A stretch of DNA of 64,000 nucleotides from Ryuthela nishihirai (Eukaryota; Arthropoda; Arachnida; Araneae; Heptathelidae), in NCBI GenBank assembly GCA_038380435.1, contig JAWZYU010000020.1, forward strand, positions 41,572,307 through 41,636,306, read 5' to 3'. A model generated the notes under the pieces. That model was not told the DNA's origin. It made no database searches and saw only the letters and a program-made list of their open reading frames with translations. Numbering within the stretch: the first letter of the stretch is position 1; every line of letters starts with the position of its first letter. Both the position numbers and the translations under genes were made by a program. Positions 1 through 10,619 of this stretch are shown one piece after another.

Positions 1-242
1 TCAAGGCCGTCCAGCATGTTCTTTAACGTGTACAGGGTATTGCTCTCCCGCACACGGGGCCACGGCCTAACGTCCCATCCGACGGACGGCGGCCTTTCCA
101 AGCCCACCGGTGTCCCCTACTGACCGTGGGCAGGGAGCGGAATTTTGCGGAGACAAATCTCAACGCTGACCCAGCTGGGACTCGAACCTGAGAACTACAG
201 ATTACGAGCCTGGCGCGCTACCGACTGAGCTATCCCCGCCCC
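1..242 (-). mobile_element. SINE1 copy, cut by window start
   Basis: This is the tRNA-head half of a SINE1 on the minus strand; its 3' half lies outside the window. The B-box (minus strand GGTTCGAGTCC-like) and A-box are recognisable near 170-230, with a few substitutions against the other copies. Confidence 0.9.
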
Positions 243-654
243 TTTCAATTAAGAAAGTATTACCTAGACTCATTAAACGTTGAGGTTCAGCGTTTTAAAC
301 CTCCATGTGACCCTAACATGCTTTCTCCGCCAGAGCTATCAGGTAGTGGGAGTACCGCTACACAACCCATTGCTTACGAAACAGAGAGACGGATCAATGC
401 CTAACGCCAAGAGGTTGTTGCTCCACCAAACATATCCTTGACAGATTCATGAGATAAGGTCATCCAGCCCATTGTTTATGTTTACAGGAATGTTGAATGA
501 TATTTGTTCTCTTGGTATCTTGGCTTGATCTGCTGCACGAGAGTTGATTCATTCAAGAGTGACAGGCTGCTAAATTGGAGTTTCTGATTTCAAGTCGCAA
601 CTGTGTATGCATCGAGAGTTTCCCCATTAACCCTTAATCTGATGAGTTCGGAAC
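243..654. other. No gene seen
   Basis: Unique-looking sequence of mixed composition. I see no long reading frame, repeat or RNA gene in it. Confidence 0.5.
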
Positions 655-870
655 GATCGACGTCCGTCTGACGATTCTTTAAGCCGTCGCTCCGTGTGGA
701 GAAGAACCATACACTGTGCACGCAAAATAACCTCCAAGATGGTATTGATGAGAGATTTCTATCTATCTCCTAAAAGCTATTCAGCAGATCCTTTTCTCAA
801 CCTTCGTTAAGGCCCTGGGGTTCTTGTGACCTGGCCGTTTAGTCCTTTGTGTGTATAAAAATGTCCCGTA
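655..870 (+). mobile_element. Degraded SINE1 relic
   Basis: The order of SINE1 body motifs is kept in diverged form: GACGTCCGTC, a TTAAGCCGT-like stretch, CCATACACTGTGCACG and finally GTGACCTGGCCGTTTAG. The tRNA head is missing. It is much older than the neighbouring copy at 931. Confidence 0.7.
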
Positions 871-930
871 TATATAAAACAACTAAATTAGAAATTCTTG
901 TTTAATCAGAATGGCAACTCCAATCGATCG

Positions 931-1317
931 AGGGACAGAGGTGGCTCAGTCGGTAGCACTCCAGGCTCGTAATCTGTAGTTCCCAGGTTAGAGTCCCAGC
1001 TTGGTCAGCGTTGAGATTTATCTCCGCAAAATTCCTCGCCTTGCCCACGGTCAGTAGGGGACACCGATGGGCTTGGAAAGGCCGCCGTCCGTCGGATGGG
1101 ACGTTAAGCCGTGGCCCCGTGTGCGGGAGAGCCATACCCTGTGCACGTTAAAGAACACTCTGGATGGCCTTGACGGGAGGCTACCATCTGTCTTCCAACA
1201 GCTGTTCCAGTGGGTCCCCTCCCCAACCTTCTCTGAGCCTTCGGGGTTCCATTTGACCTGGCCATTTAGCCCATGGTGTGCAGAAAAGTGCCGCTCAGAG
1301 GTAAAACAACCCAACCT
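931..1317 (+). mobile_element. SINE1 copy (full length)
   Basis: tRNA-like head with A-box GTGGCTCAGTCGG near 941, then the SINE1 body and the 3' end GAGGTAAAACAACCC. No clear target-site duplication is visible. The head is more diverged than most copies (CACTCC replaces the usual CGCGCC). Confidence 0.9.
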
Positions 1318-1319
1318 TC

Positions 1320-1996
1320 CCTTCCGAGTTATAGCACATTTTGTGAGCGCAAATAAGAAAGCCTGTCTTTTTCAATTATTACAGCACACTGATAGTGATT
1401 AATGAAAACAATCATTTAAGTCTACATCAGAGCAAGTGTTTGAAATTGGGCTCCCCGAGCACCAAATACACATCTCACAGCGTCTTCTCATCGACTGTCG
1501 AAACACGTTCCAAAAGTCACGAGATGTTTTAAATATTTTGGCAATTGTCCATGATCGGTTTGCGGAGAGCTTCTGTATTAAACCCGGGTAGCCTTAACAT
1601 CATCCTTAACGTGTTCCCATAAGAAGAAATTCAATGGATTCAAATCGGGTGAGTATGCAGGCCATGATTTTGGTGCACCGCTACCAATCCAACGGGCAGG
1701 ATTCGTATGATTGAGATCATCCTTTGTTTTTAATTCCCCATTCGGGTAAGTCTAAGTTTTTTTGTCCACATTTGTATAGATCTACTATGACTTCAGACAT
1801 GCAAATTTACCTACCATAGTACCTTTTGACAGGCTTTCTTACTTGGACTCTCAAAATGTGCTGACTCTCAAAATGTGCTATAACTCAGAAGGGAAGCGTT
1901 TCTGGCCCAATTTTCAATGGAAACCTTTTTTCGTCGCTATGCGCAGTAGAACACCTTCTCGAAGACTGGCTAGACCTTTTGGAAACACCCTGTATA
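1320..1996 (-). pseudogene. Mariner-like transposon relic
   Basis: On the minus strand, around 1710-1590, the sequence reads RWIG-GAP-WPAYSPDLNPL followed by NFFLWEHVKDDVKAT. This is the C-terminal catalytic signature of mariner-like (IS630/Tc1/mariner superfamily) transposases, where the SPDL-PLDFFLW segment carries the third acidic region. Most of the N-terminal part is absent. The right edge at 1981-1996 is GGAAACACCCTGTATA, the inverted form of the TACAGGGTGTT terminus also seen at 35185, so one end of the element is preserved. A SINE1 lies immediately beyond it, from 2011. The left edge is unclear because a SINE1 abuts it. It is a dead remnant. Confidence 0.7.
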
Positions 1997-2010
1997 CACT
2001 GAGTAATCAT

Positions 2011-2400
2011 GGGTTGTTGGGTTGTTTTACCTCTGAACAACACTTTTTTGCACACCATGGGCTAAATGGCCAGGTCACATGGACCCCGAAGGCTCAGAGA
2101 AGGTTGGGGGAGGGGACCCACTGGAACAGCTGTTGGGAGACAGATGGTAGCCTCCCGTCAAGGCCATCCAGCGTGTTCTTTAACGTGCAGAGGGTATGGC
2201 TCTCCCGCACACGGGGCCACGGCTTAACGTCCCATCCGACGGACGGCGGCCTTTCCAAGCCCATTGGTGTTCCCTACTGACCGTGGGCAGGGCGGGGAAT
2301 TTTGCGGAGATAAATCTCAACGCTGACCCAGCTGGGACTCGAACCTGGGAACTACAGATTATGAGCCTGGCGCGCTACCGACTGAGCCACCCCCCAAAAC
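2011..2400 (-). mobile_element. SINE1 copy with perfect TSD
   Basis: Full-length minus-strand copy flanked by the exact 10-bp direct repeat GAGTAATCAT (2001-2010 and 2401-2410). It landed next to the end of the mariner-like relic. Confidence 0.95.
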
Positions 2401-2537
2401 GAGTAATCATGTAATTATAACCACTCCACCCCAAGTTATGTCAATAGTACCTAACTTTGAAGCTCTGTCACTTTTAAAATGTGCGTTTTATGAAATGTGA
2501 CGAAAGGTAAATTAAAATAGTAAATAAAAAATAAATA

Positions 2538-4070
2538 CACTGCTCACAAAAATTAGGGGATATTTCAAAATGAATATGAAGCGATGAAAAAAAGAGAAGC
2601 ATTTGAATTTTTTTATTAAACAAGAACATCAGAAAAGCAAACGACAAGTCAAAGAAAGTTGTTCGATTATGCAAATGAGATGCAAACTCAATTGTCGTGA
2701 TTGAGTAGCAAATGACATATTGGTGGGGGTGAACAGAAGCATGTCAAACTGGACGAGAGTGCCACACATTGACTGTTCAGTAGGGTGTATGGTCACCCAA
2801 GACTGCCAAAACACACTGACAGCGATGGGGCATGGACAGGATCAGAATGTCCAGCAGTTCTTGTGGGATCCTCTGCCACTCTTGCTCCAGGGCAACTTCC
2901 AGCTCAAGAAGTGTTGTGGGAGGTATTGGATGGTTTGCCAGACGTCTTCCCAGTGCATCCCAAGCATGTTCAATGGGATTCAGGGCTGGAGAACGTGAAG
3001 GCCAGTCCATGCGTTCGATTCCTGCCTCCTGAAGCATGTTGTTGACAAGATGCGCACGGTGGGGCCTTGCATTATCGTCCATGAAGAGAAAGTTGTTTCC
3101 AACTGCTCCAGCATAGGGTACCACTATAGGGTGCAGGACCTCATCTCGATATCTGACAGCAGTCAGCGATCCGTTTCTGATAACGTGGAGGTCGGTACGA
3201 CCGCCAATGTTGATGCCAGCCCACACCATGATTCCACCACCACCGAAGGAGTCCCTTTCTCGAATGAAACGTGGATTCTCCCGTGTTCCTCGTTCACACC
3301 AGATCAGGACACGATGATTGTCAGGCTGCAGACTGAACCGTGACTCATCAGAGAAGAGGACAGTTGACCATTCATCATGGGTCCAATGCCGATGCTCATC
3401 AGCCCCACCTTCTACGGGTTCTACGGTGTTCAGCAGATAACGGAATGCATACCATTGGTCGCTGGACATGCAGTCCAACACGATGGAGCCGATTTCGTAT
3501 GGTCTGGGTGCATATCCGTCGTCTAGTGGCAGCAAGAAACTGTCTCCGCAGCTCTGTTGCATTGCTGCGCCTGTTCCTTCTTGCCAATAAGGTCAAGTAG
3601 CGGTCATCTCTTGCTGTTGTGGCAGATGGGCGACCCTGCCCTCGTCTTCTTCGTATGTATCAGTCTCTTGAATGCGATTCCACAGTCTGCTAATCACGCT
3701 TTGGGATGTTCCAAGTGCTGTTGCCACTGTCGTCTTGTATTTCGCCAGCTTCAAGACGTCCTATGACTCTCCAGGCTTCGCATTCGGGCAAATCGTATTG
3801 CAGGGGCATTGCAAGGGCTGGGAAATTGAAGGATGTGCACTTTCAAGATTAGGGAACATGCAGATACTCCAGTACTTTCAGCCTTTTGTATAGTGCATTT
3901 TCACCAATGAAATAAAAGTTGGTTTTGCATTTCATTTACATAATCGAACAACTTTCTTTGACTTGTCGTTTGCTTTTCTGATGTTCTTGTTTAATAAAAA
4001 AAAATCAAATGCTTCTTTTTTTATCGCTTCATATTCATTTTGAAATATCCCCTAATTTTTGTGAGCAGTG
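2538..4070 (-). mobile_element. Tc1-like DNA transposon, 1533 bp
   Basis: Complete element bounded by TA dinucleotides (2536-2537 and 4071-4072), the target of Tc1/mariner transposition. The terminal inverted repeats are long, about 150 bp. They start CACTGCTCACAAAAATTAGG at the left and end with the complement GTGAGCAGTG at the right, and they include the shared stretch around 2640-2670 and 3940-3970. The transposase is on the minus strand and frameshifted, so this copy looks non-autonomous. It sits in the AT-rich tail of a SINE2 copy, whose body resumes at 4073. Confidence 0.93.
2777..3900 (-). pseudogene. Tc1-like transposase, frameshifted
   Basis: Cut-and-paste transposase of the Tc1 family. 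The open C-terminal part (3562 to 2777, about 260 codons from its ATG) carries the DDE signature in order: LFSDESRF, FMDDNARPHRAH and SPALNPIEHAWDALG. The spacing between the last D and E fits DD34E Tc1 elements. The N-terminal DNA-binding part is in another frame: ARRNRRSNATELRRQF and TQTIRNRLHRVGL occur at 3596-3400, so at least one frameshift lies near 3400-3410. Further upstream (3600-3900) the HTH region is broken again. The usual family length is about 340 residues. The catalytic residues look intact, so the loss of function is from frameshifts rather than active-site change. Confidence 0.88.
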
Positions 4071-4072
4071 TA

Positions 4073-4197
4073 TAAATATCCCCTCAAGCAGCTGGTTGCC
4101 ACAGAAGTCTGACAGGAGTTCAGTTTATATACCGCAGGATAAGGTCTGTGAGGATTGCACCACCTCAGCAGAAACAAAAACACAAACGTCTACTGAA
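4073..4197 (-). mobile_element. SINE2 fragment, split by Tc1 insertion
   Basis: Minus-strand SINE2 3' half: CTCAAGCAGCTG, TCTGACAGGAG and GTTTATAT. The AT-rich tail continues on the other side of the Tc1 element, at about 2505-2537. The tRNA head is degraded or absent. Confidence 0.75.
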
Positions 4198-5066
4198 TCA
4201 AATCTAATTTTCCACAATATTCCTTCCGTATTTGAAGATTTTACCGTTGAAATTAATTAAAACTGAAATAAGAAGTATTACTTCATAAATTGTATATTTT
4301 AAAACTGTGTATTAATGATTTTTAATAGTTTTTGATACATTTCTTAGAACACATTGTTGTTCTGAAATGTTTAAACCTCCATGCCTATGCAAATACTGAA
4401 AGAATATTGCGGAGAAATCGAGATTTAGATAGATTTGAATGAGATCTTTAAACAATCCTCAGAGACATTTTCTCATAAAAACTCTTGTTTTTGAAGCTAT
4501 TGATCGAAATGAACTCTTCAACGGCATGCGGTGTTTTTGCACTCCGCAGCCCTAATTCAATGACCACTGAGTGAGTTTTTCTATTTTAATTAATTGGTAA
4601 ACAGTCAAGACAGAAAATTCCACAAATCCAAAATCGAAGAAATGAGAAATGCTAAAATATCCGAAAATAAACAAAAAAAAAAAAAAATAATCTCTTTCAG
4701 CCAATTAAAGTTTTATTTTTTATTCCGAATTAGGCTGCCACAATAAAATGCCCCTATTATTGTTTTTCGTTTTATAACTAGGTTAATCTCTCAACGTTCG
4801 ATAATGTTCTGATGTTGATGCCAAAAGATCAAGTTCCTTCCCTAATGAATATCTAAAAGAAATCGAAAATTTTCATTATATTAGCATGGGTATTTTTAGA
4901 ACACTACTTTAGAATCATTAAATATATCTTACCACAGAAAGAAAAAGAAAAGAATATTAATTACCTATATTATGTGACCCTTCAGTAGCTCTTTTCAGGG
5001 AAAAAAAATTAAAAGTAGTTTGTTTTTGATATTGATATTGGAAGCTTATCAATATTTTTTATGATA
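4198..5066. other. AT-rich spacer, no gene seen
   Basis: Long A and T runs and no convincing reading frame. A short stretch near 4405-4450 resembles the arm of the palindromic element at 25540-26681, but weakly. Confidence 0.5.
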
Positions 5067-5191
5067 TTGGAAGCTATTAAATGACCCCAATGCTGGTTGT
5101 TTGTTTGGGGTTTATTGGCGCATTAGCAACTAAGGCTATAATGCGCCATGACCCCAATGCTTGAAGCATTAGGTCGTTTAATAGCTTCCAA
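5067..5191. repeat. Palindrome interrupted by a 53-bp LINE-tail insertion
   Basis: The arms 5067-5094 and 5161-5191 are inverted copies (TTGGAAGCTATTAAATGACC against its complement). The loop carries a 53-bp insert (5095-5147) flanked by the 14-bp direct repeat ATGACCCCAATGCT. The insert resembles the 3' terminus of the I-like LINE at 8797 (TTTATTGGCGCA, GCAACTA) and has the matching TTGTTTGG tail. Confidence 0.75.
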
Positions 5192-5727
5192 AATGTAGGT
5201 TATTACAATCAAGAGCTTCTCCTAGATATATATGGCAGCGTGCAACCATGGATTTTTCAAATAGCACTATGAATCTGTGTCTAATCTTATTTGTGATTGC
5301 AGCAGAATTGCACAAACAGACTATAAGAACAGGCATGACAGAGTTGCGAAAGTTGATCGACTGGTCTTTATGCAAAAAATTACAATTTGCCAGTATCAGA
5401 GAAATCGTGGGAACATCAGGAAGAGAAGGTGGTTGAAAATGACCAAGTTAAGATCCTGTGGGACTTTAGAATCCAAACTGATCGACATCTCGAACATAAT
5501 ACACCAGATATAACTGTAATTGAAAATGGAAAAGTGTGGATAGGGGTTTTATTAATGTGGGTTCCAAAGTCAAGATTATTATCTATCGTCATACCTAAAT
5601 ACTTCATAGAAATGGAAACTGTAATATGGGTATTATTAATTTTAATGTTTGTGTCATACGGGGGAGAATTTAAAGTTGAATGAAAAACAATATTGGTTTT
5701 CTTAATATTAACAGTTAGTCTAAGCAA
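5178..5727 (-). pseudogene. LINE reverse transcriptase fragment
   Basis: The minus-strand frame 5727-5416 reads LTVNIKKTNIVFHS, then IKINNTHITV, KYLGMTIDNNLDFGTHIN. This matches the region after the catalytic aspartates in non-LTR reverse transcriptases (the N-x-KT motif and the KYLG-x-ID-x-L-x-F-x-HI motif). A following frame at 5375-5178 may be the thumb region but is not diagnostic. There is no catalytic YxDD block and no tail, so this is a short internal fragment. The family is uncertain (CR1/Jockey group most likely). Confidence 0.6.
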
Positions 5728-5740
5728 GAGTAATAGGTAC

Positions 5741-6190
5741 AGTGACCATTATATTTTGAGGAAATAGAGGACAATGACAAATATATTTTTTGGCAATGTT
5801 TGCCATTAAGATTACTTATTCGGCAATATTTATCATGATACTCTTAGTTTTATGATATATCTAGCAACGTCATCCTGGAAAAGTGGAAAATATCCCAAAA
5901 AGCTTTATAATAAAACAAATGATATGCATAGAGTAATTTTATTTAAAAATTCAAAAATTCTTTAAAATATAAAACTTTTTTTATCGCAACAACAATGATA
6001 AGAAAAATTATCAAAATTAGTGACAAAAGAGCAAGTTTTTTATTTCGTTTCAAAAATGTAGGACTTTTAAAGGACAGAAGAAAAAATATAGGACAGAAAT
6101 TTGTTTTTAAATTTCCTATAAATAAATATATAGGACAACGCCCTAAAATATAGGAGTATCCTGAAAATATAGGATGAATGGTCACCGTAG
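5741..6190. mobile_element. Possible non-autonomous DNA transposon with AATATAGGA motifs
   Basis: The ends are short imperfect inverted repeats, CAGTGACCATTATATTTT at 5740 and AAATATAGGATGAATGGTCACCG ending at 6190 in complementary orientation. The right half holds repeated AATATAGGA and ATAGGACA words. I see no matching target-site duplication and no coding capacity. Confidence 0.4.
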
Positions 6191-6429
6191 TTATGGGTAA
6201 TTATCCCTAACTGATGGCCTACAACTTTTGAACTCTTTTATAATTTTAAAAACTAGACATAAAAATTTAAATATTCCTAAACTAATTTATTTAATGAAAA
6301 AAAAAACAAAATTTTAAATAATTAAATATTTGTATGACGTAAAATATAAATATATTGGCTTAAAAGTCAAGATAATTTCATAACTAAAAAGTATTAGTAT
6401 GGCGTTTGGGTACTTTGTCAGCATATCTT

Positions 6430-6835
6430 TTTGGGAATTCCTTTCCCCATTTGCCCTCGATGAGAAAGGGATTACCGATGGGTTTGAAAAGTACGCCATG
6501 CGTCGGATTGAAGCCGTGGCACCGTGTGGACACCATTTTAACTATTAAAGAGAAGTGTGAGAGATTAAACTATTAAAGAGAAGTGTGAGAGACTATTAAA
6601 GAGAGTGAAGAGAGTGTGGAGAAAGTGGAGAAAGCCATACACTGTGCGCATTCAAGAACATGTTGGATGGTCATGACGGGAAACTTCGATCTACCTACTA
6701 ACTGCTGTTCAATAAATTCCGTTTCCCAACCTTCCCTCTGCCCATGGGTGACCTTTGAGCTCTTGGGTTCTTTGCTACTCGGCCATTTAGCCCATCGTGT
6801 GCCAAAAAGTGTCACTCAGGGGTAAAATAAACCAT
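6430..6835 (+). mobile_element. SINE1 relic with internal expansion
   Basis: Diverged SINE1 body: GCCCTCGATGAGAAAGGGA, ACCGATGGGTTTGAAAAG, then GGCCATTTAGCCCATCGTGTGC and a 3' end GGGGTAAAATAAACC. Between 6537 and 6625 the unit ACTATTAAAGAGAAGTGTGAG is repeated about three times, splitting the relic. Confidence 0.75.
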
Positions 6836-7066
6836 TCTCCCAACCTGCTGTACTGACAATTCGCGGTACAGCACTTCGCAAAACATTTGAATGTAAACCA
6901 CATAAAACCTAGAAAATTTCACAGAATATATATATACTAATTTCAAAAAAAAAACGTGATAAAAAACAGAAAAGTATTTTTATGTTATTACAGTTCTGAA
7001 ATAATAATAAAAAAAAGCTGCGCTCATTAAAACTGATGGGCAACCTGCAAAGACAGGAAGCAAAGT

Positions 7067-7384
7067 TTAATATTTCTTCTCTCCACCTCGGGAAGTGAAA
7101 GTAGGAAATAAATGACCGCTGGCTTCACGAAAAGCAAACAGCGCTACCAGCAAATAAAGCAGGAAAAGGAGATGCAACCATCGTTTTCCGCCACCGCATC
7201 CAAGACATGGAACTTTGAGAGATGAAGTTTCCGGCATTGCTAATATGTGTCTCGGAAAGCAGTGGCACTCCTCCGACAGCCAAATATAGTTTGCACTCTT
7301 TACTTGTTCTGCTCGGGGATGTAGAAGTAGTTCAATATCCTTGTGCGAAATCGTGAAGGACGTCAGGACTCTAATTATATGCAA
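7067..7384 (-). other. Unrecognised open frame in unique sequence
   Basis: A 105-codon minus-strand frame in non-repetitive, more GC-rich sequence. It contains the hydrophobic run LHLLFLLYLLVALFAF, which could be a membrane or signal-anchor segment, preceded by MPETSSLKVPC. I recognise no domain and see no splice context that supports it. It may be chance. Confidence 0.2.
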
Positions 7385-7790
7385 ATATAGGAAATTCAGA
7401 AATCGCCGAATTCGTTGCTGTCAGGAATAGGATGGATTGTCGCATTTTTCGAGGCCAGAAACTTTCAAGATTTCTGTAGAATAAAGATTGATAAAGAAAT
7501 GTAATCTAATCAAAAATAAGAAGTAAATATTCTTTCTTTTTTTTCCTAATATAAAATAAGAAATATTAATTCTTCGTTTTTTTTTTCTCACGCAAGTTTA
7601 GGAAGTGTCGCCTACTTTTTGCAGTAGTTATTAGAGATTTCTTTCCCAGGTAAAGTGCGCTCTAATTCGTTGCTTGAAAGAAAAACTGCTTTTATTTGAC
7701 TTTAGCGCTTATTTCGTATATCGTAATGTTGAATCTTTTGAACCGTACATCAGATATCTCTTCCAGTACAAAAGTAAAAACGTACTTCAT
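7385..7790. other. No gene seen
   Basis: AT-rich sequence with T runs near 7540 and 7580 and nothing else recognisable. Confidence 0.5.
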
Positions 7791-7801
7791 AGTCGTAGGT
7801 A

Positions 7802-7859
7802 ACGACAGACTTGCTTGGAGAACTAATTGCATGGCTGCTTGATGATGATGATGATGATG
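7802..7859 (+). mobile_element. 58-bp RTE LINE 3'-end insertion
   Basis: Extremely 5'-truncated retrotransposon copy: CTTGCTTGGAGAACTAATT, CATGGCTGCTTGATGATG and a short ATG-repeat tail. It is bounded by the exact 11-bp duplication AGTCGTAGGTA (7791-7801 and 7860-7870). The sequence equals the terminal end of the RTE element at 57230-59217. Confidence 0.85.
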
Positions 7860-7935
7860 AGTCGTAGGTATCAATGAAATCTAATTATAAACTCTCTTGA
7901 AGGAGAGTTTAAAATTATGTCCACTTATTTTTGAT

Positions 7936-8251
7936 GCGTTGGGTTGTTTTACGTCTAAGTTGCACTTCTCTGTACACAATGCGCTAAATGGCCAGGTCAT
8001 GAGAACCCCAAGTGAACAGAGAAAATGGGGGAAGTTGGATAGCTGATAGGAAACAGATGGCAGCCTCCCGTCAAGGCCATCCAGCCTGTTCTTTAACACA
8101 GGATATAGCTCTCCCACACAAGGGACCACGGCTTTACCGAGGGAAGGATGGAATTTAGAGAAGATAAATGTCAACGTTGGCCAGTTGAGACTTGAACCTG
8201 CGAACTGTAAATTGCGAGCCTGGCGTGGTACCGACTGAGCCAATCTCCATC
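7936..8251 (-). mobile_element. Degraded SINE1 relic
   Basis: Minus-strand SINE1 with internal deletions; GTTGGGTTGTTTTAC starts it and a tRNA head with A/B-box remnants ends it. The segment between CTCCCACACAAGG and the AAGATAAATGTCAACG stretch is shortened. Confidence 0.85.
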
Positions 8252-8547
8252 CCAGGTGGAGGCATATCAACCCCGTTTTGGAGAATTTCAATAACTTGAA
8301 CGGTGGCGAATGAATTTGTCAGTTAGCAATAAAATTGAGGAGCAAAAATATATTTGCGCTCATCAGCGAGAATAATTTCTGATGAGAAAATATACTGCAA
8401 CGACACTATAGTCCGTTCTTGTCCAATCTAATCTGATGTACTTCCGTATTTATTTTCTACTTCTAGGCCTGTGATTATGTTCCCTTTTTTGCATTCTGTG
8501 TAAGGTCTAATGTGCTACTAAGAGTTATAGAAGAAACACAGCTTCTG
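8252..8547. other. No gene seen
   Basis: Unique AT-rich sequence without recognisable features. Confidence 0.5.
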
Positions 8548-8558
8548 TTGATAGAACT

Positions 8559-8768
8559 AGAAAATAAAATAAATACCCCCTCAAGCAGCTGCTTGCCACA
8601 GAGGTCTGACAGGAGCCTATCAGTTTATATGCCAGAGTAGAAGGTCTGAGAGGATGGCAGGACTTCAGCAGAAAAACGACACACACACATCCATGCCTTA
8701 CCCGGGGCTTGAACCCAGGTCCCTTGGATCAGTAGCCAAGCGCGCTAACCACTCGGCCGTGGGACGGC
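8559..8768 (-). mobile_element. SINE2 copy, full length with TSD
   Basis: Best minus-strand SINE2. The tRNA-like head (minus strand) has A-box GGCCGAGTGGTTAGCG and B-box GGGTTCAAGCCCC, followed by the SINE2 body and an AT-rich tail. The 11-bp duplication TTGATAGAACT flanks it (8548-8558 and 8769-8779). Confidence 0.92.
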
Positions 8769-9174
8769 TTGATAGAACTTGGCTCATTTAAAATTGGTTG
8801 GTTGGTTGGTTGGAATTTAATGGCGCAGTGGCAACTATGCCCATATTGCGCGATACAGTAAAAAAAGTAAACAAGTAAAATTTATTTAACCCACAACCAA
8901 AAGTTAAAAGCAACACACGAAAAGGATAAAAGCAACAATAGTGTAAAACACGAACAAGAAATAAAAGCGTAAAAATACAAAGTTAAAAGGAGTCAACAAA
9001 TGTAAAAGAGGAAAAAAACAAATGGGTGTATAGAAATAATAGGACCCCTAAGATAAAAACTTATCAAAAGGTCAATATCGAATAAAACATTAAATACGTG
9101 TAAAATAACCAGTAAACGTAAATATTCGAAGAGAGGATTTAAAGGCGAATCATCAGATAAAAGATGTCCGAGTG

Positions 9175-9472
9175 GGTTGGGTTGGGTTGTTTTACCTCTG
9201 AGCGGCACTTTTTTGCACACCATGGGCTAAATGGCCAGGTCACATGGACCCCGAAGGCTCAGAGAAGGTTGGGGGAGGGGACCCACTGGAACAGCTGTTG
9301 GGAGACAGATGGTAGCCTCCCGTCAAGGTCATCCAGCGTGTTCTTTAACGTGCACAGGGTATGGCTCTCCCACACACGGGGCCACGGCTTAAAGTCCCAT
9401 CCGACGGACGGCGGCCTTTCCAAGCCCATCGGTGTCCCCTACTGACCGTGGGCAGGGCGGGGAATTTTGCGG
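9175..9472 (-). mobile_element. 5'-truncated SINE1
   Basis: The minus-strand copy lacks the tRNA head entirely, yet has the duplication AGATGTCCGAGTG on both sides (9162-9174 and 9473-9485). The truncation therefore happened during insertion. It sits in the LINE 3' UTR. Confidence 0.93.
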
Positions 9473-9575
9473 AGATGTCCGAGTGTAAGGGGTTCGGACG
9501 TAAAATCGTGAAAGGTAAAATGTAAAAATCTGTCGAGGTTAAAAGCTGGATAATTGATTAAAATGTGTTTAATAG

Positions 9576-10205
9576 TTAAAATGGTATCATAAAACTCGCA
9601 CTTAAGTTCGTCATCTGCCCGAAGAAGAAATGAATAAGTGATAAATGAATAACCTTAGCGGAGCAGAGCAAGTACAACTTCCTCCTTGCGATTCCTGTGA
9701 AAACAAGACTGCCACGGTTTGAAGATGGATTTGATCTCAAAAAGCTTGTTGCCAATCTGGTCAGACCAAGATCTCTGCCAAGTGGCCCGGAGCTCGATGG
9801 AAAAACGCTGCCGGAAGTCAAGTATGGAGCTGGCAGCGGAGAGTCAGATAGGAGCGTGGCTGACCTGGCAGCAGCATCTGCCAAGTCATTGTCCCTGATC
9901 CCGACGTGACCGGGCACCCAACAGAAGAGAAAGGTGGTGATGTTGGCTTCCAGACAATGGAGTTGCTGGTGAATCTTGGAGAGAACAAGGTGAGGCCGAT
10001 GCCTCAAGGATATAAAAGAACGTAGCGAGCTAAGCGAATCATGTGGAGGACACACCGATAATGACTCCTAGGTGCTATGTAGTCTAAGAAAAGGCTGATA
10101 GCATGCAACTCTGCAGTGAAGATAGAACACTGCTGTGGAATCTGGTCTGCAATGATCACATCACAGCAGACCATGGCCGATCTCACAGATGTATTGAACT
10201 TTGAG
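9576..10205 (-). pseudogene. RNase H domain of I-like LINE
   Basis: Minus-strand frames show VFTGGSKFN (the first RNase H aspartate block, normally YTDGS, here with G replacing D), CSIFTAELHAI (the catalytic E block) and FCWVPGHVGIRDNDLADAAAR (the HxG and late D block). The domain removes RNA from the cDNA hybrid in I-type elements. Two frames are needed to read it, with a shift near 10040, and the first catalytic Asp appears lost. A SINE1 (10221-10605) separates it from the reverse transcriptase. Confidence 0.8.
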
Positions 10206-10220
10206 CCCCCTGTGAAGACA

Positions 10221-10605
10221 TTGGGTTGGGTTGTTTCACCTCTGAACTGCACTTTTTTGCACACCATGGGCTAAATGGCCAGGTCACATGGACCCCGTAG
10301 GCTCAGAGAAGGTTGGGGGAGGGGACCCACTGGAACAGCTGTTGGGACACAGATGCTAGCCTCCCGTCAAGGCCATCCAGTGTGTTCTTTAACGTGCACA
10401 GGGTATGGCTCTCCCGCACACGGGGCCACGGCTTAACGTCTCATCCGACGGACGGCGGCCTTTCCAAGCCCATCGGTGTCCCCTACTGACCGTGGGCAGG
10501 GCGGGGAATTTTGCGGAGATAAATCTCAACGCTGACCCAGCTGGGACTCGAACCTGGGAACTACAGATTACGAGCCTGGCGCGCTACCGACTGAGCTACC
10601 CCCGC
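10221..10605 (-). mobile_element. SINE1 copy with 15-bp TSD
   Basis: Full-length copy inserted in the LINE just upstream of its RNase H domain. The flanking duplication is CCCCCTGTGAAGACA (10206-10220 and 10606-10620). Confidence 0.95.
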
Positions 10606-10619
10606 CCCCCTGTGAAGAC

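Noticed and set aside
5741..6190. Firm hAT assignment for the AATATAGGA element
   Set aside because: The ends are only about 10 bp and no 8-bp duplication is visible, so I kept it as a possible transposon only.
7067..7384. Signal-peptide exon of the neuropeptide gene
   Set aside because: The hydrophobic run is on the minus strand, opposite to the allatostatin exon, and no splice signals link it.
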